Shown here: one piece after another, positions 6,422 through 6,783 of the stretch
Position numbering within the stretch: the stretch's first letter is position 1
How the letters are laid out: the number at the start of each line of letters is the position of its first letter
DNA from: Dietzia timorensis
GTDB taxonomy: Bacteria > Actinomycetota > Actinomycetes > Mycobacteriales > Mycobacteriaceae
Reading direction: 5' to 3'
NCBI RefSeq assembly: GCF_020742175.1
Contig: NZ_DYXM01000123.1
Location: 1-6,783, forward strand
DNA: 6,783 bases
Made by a program: the position numbers and the translations under genes
The notes under the pieces: model-generated
Databases searched by the model: none
Told to the model about the DNA's origin: nothing
What the model saw: only the letters and a program-made list of their open reading frames with translations

Positions 6422-6437
6422 GCGTAACGATTTACGC
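6422..6437. repeat. Inverted repeat GCGTAA-CGAT-TTACGC, possible operator
   Basis: Perfect 6-bp arms separated by 4 bases, 7 to 8 bases beyond the -35-like box at 6409-6414. Size and symmetry suit a dimeric repressor or activator site. There is no experimental or family evidence for a particular regulator. It is about 100 bases upstream of the menD start and 260 upstream of purU. Confidence 0.4.
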
Positions 6438-6477
6438 GCCCGCAGCAATGTCGTAGGTGTCCCCTCGATGGACAGGT

Positions 6478-6628
6478 GCGCCGCGCAACGCGGTGCTCCC
6501 GCGAGAATTGCCCCGAGGCGCAAACCCTCGTCCGGCTGCAAGAGTCGGTCGTACCTCGGGCAGCGAATGGCTCCGAGCGCGCAGCGTGTCACCTCCACGC
6601 GAAATACCTTGGTCGCGCTCGGAGCCAT
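6478..6628. other. Chain of nested inverted repeats, candidate structured RNA or cruciform region
   Basis: Three consecutive foldable units fill the middle of the 382-base menD/purU intergenic region. Unit A: GCGCCGCG/CGCGGTGC (6478-6485 and 6489-6496), 8 pairs with one G-U and a 3-base loop. Unit B: CCCGAGG/CCTCGGG (6512-6518 and 6554-6560), enclosing CCGGCT/AGTCGG (6532-6537 and 6543-6548, one G-U). Unit C: ATGGCTCCGAGCGCG (6567-6581) with its perfect 15-base reverse complement (6614-6628), enclosing GCGTG/CACGC (6584-6588 and 6596-6600). There is no T-tract after unit C on either strand. Strand and function are unknown: it could be a small RNA, a regulatory leader, or a DNA-level site. I recognise no known riboswitch, 6C, tmRNA or SRP RNA pattern. 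Open frames across it (plus 6390-6689, minus 6419-6628) show no recognisable protein. Confidence 0.45.
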
Positions 6629-6663
6629 AAAACTTCCGCCCGACCCGCGCAGCGGTCCTCGGG

Positions 6664-6692
6664 CCGACGCCGATAACGGCGACCGTTAAGAT
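6664..6692 (+). promoter_or_regulatory. Putative purU promoter, leaderless type (-10 TAAGAT)
   Basis: TAAGAT (6687-6692) fits TAnnnT and ends 8 bases before the ATG at 6701, so transcription would start at or very near the start codon. A -35 candidate, CCGACG (6664-6669), retains the GAC core of TTGACA at exactly 17 bases. No Shine-Dalgarno is present in the 15 bases before the ATG. On the opposite strand the same bases read TAATCT (6694 to 6689), so a divergent start into the hairpin region is possible. Confidence 0.5.
6674..6688. promoter_or_regulatory. Perfect 6-bp dyad overlapping the purU -10, possible operator
   Basis: TAACGG (6674-6679) and CCGTTA (6683-6688) are perfect reverse complements around CGA. 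The right arm runs into the first two bases of the TAAGAT element, and the site fills most of the -35/-10 spacer. A repressor bound here would occlude the promoter. An alternative overlapping stem, CGCCG/CGGCG (6668-6672 and 6677-6681), also exists. Confidence 0.4.
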
Positions 6693-6700
6693 TAGTGCCC

Positions 6701-6783
6701 ATGAGCACTCCCCGCCAGTCGGAATTTGTCGTGACCCTCGTGTGTCCGGATGGGCCCGGCATCGTCCACGCGGTCACGGGCGC
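6701..6783 (+). CDS. purU: Formyltetrahydrofolate deformylase PurU, N-terminus only
   Basis: Only 27 codons and two bases lie in the window. They read MSTPRQSEFVVTLVCPDGPG followed by IVHAVTG. The pattern LxCPDxPGIVHAV is the first strand, turn and helix of the N-terminal ACT domain of PurU, which hydrolyses 10-formyltetrahydrofolate to formate and tetrahydrofolate and so balances the one-carbon pool. The ACT domain is the sensing part; the catalytic formyl hydrolase domain should follow beyond the window. Other ACT proteins such as SerB or GcvR-like regulators are possible but usually lack the CPDxPGIVHAV form. The gene diverges from menD across 382 bases, with a promoter and dyad just upstream. 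No functional link to the menaquinone genes is evident. Confidence 0.75.
   Translation, partial: MSTPRQSEFVVTLVCPDGPGIVHAVTG

Noticed and set aside
6390..6689. Plus-strand 99-codon open frame in the intergenic region
   Set aside because: It has no Shine-Dalgarno, no recognisable domain and unbiased codon use, and it runs through the inverted repeats and the purU promoter.
1..6783. tRNA, rRNA, CRISPR array, insertion sequence, prophage or toxin-antitoxin genes
   Set aside because: No regularly spaced direct repeats, transposase or integrase motifs, tRNA T-loop pattern or small coding gene pairs are visible. The window is core chromosomal sequence.

Overview
The window is about 6.8 kb of very GC-rich chromosomal DNA that looks actinobacterial, most likely from a mycolic-acid-producing member of the Mycobacteriales (a relative of Mycobacterium, Dietzia, Gordonia or Corynebacterium). 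I base this on the proteins: a MenJ-type menaquinone reductase, a MenG methyltransferase, an MgtA-type mannosyltransferase and an actinobacterial MenD, in an order that resembles the menD - small membrane protein - mgtA - menG - menJ region of Mycobacterium tuberculosis (Rv0555 to Rv0561c, from memory). The genus is not determined.

Layout. 1-1167 (+): menJ, cut at its 5' end by the window edge. 1177-1884 (-): menG, convergent with menJ, with only 9 bases between the stop codons. 1885-2057: divergent promoter region. 2058-2600 (+): a DJ-1/PfpI-family protein. 2642-3931 (-): mgtA. 3995-4561 (-): a small two-helix membrane protein (DUF3592-like). 4561-6318 (-): menD, whose stop overlaps the start of the membrane protein as TGATG. 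6319-6700: a 382-base divergent intergenic region rich in inverted repeats. 6701-6783 (+): the first 27 codons of a purU-like formyltetrahydrofolate deformylase.

Function. MenD commits isochorismate to menaquinone synthesis, MenG makes the last methylation, and MenJ saturates one isoprene unit of the side chain. The region therefore holds an early, a late and a tailoring step of the respiratory quinone pathway. MgtA mannosylates a glucuronosyl-diacylglycerol in the lipomannan branch of the envelope, and the small membrane protein lies between it and MenD with no known role. The DJ-1/PfpI gene is inserted against the direction of the menD-mgtA-menG series and separates menG from it.

Regulation. 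menG, menD and purU have no usable Shine-Dalgarno sequence, but each has a -10-like hexamer (TAGGCT, TAGGCT, TAAGAT) that ends 7 or 8 bases before the start codon, which is the layout of leaderless mRNAs. The pfpI-like gene has instead a textbook AAGGAG. The menD/purU intergenic region carries a dyad next to each start, a third dyad in an AT-richer island, and a chain of hairpins that includes a perfect 15-bp inverted repeat. It is the least explained part of the window. The rest is mostly ordinary core metabolism.
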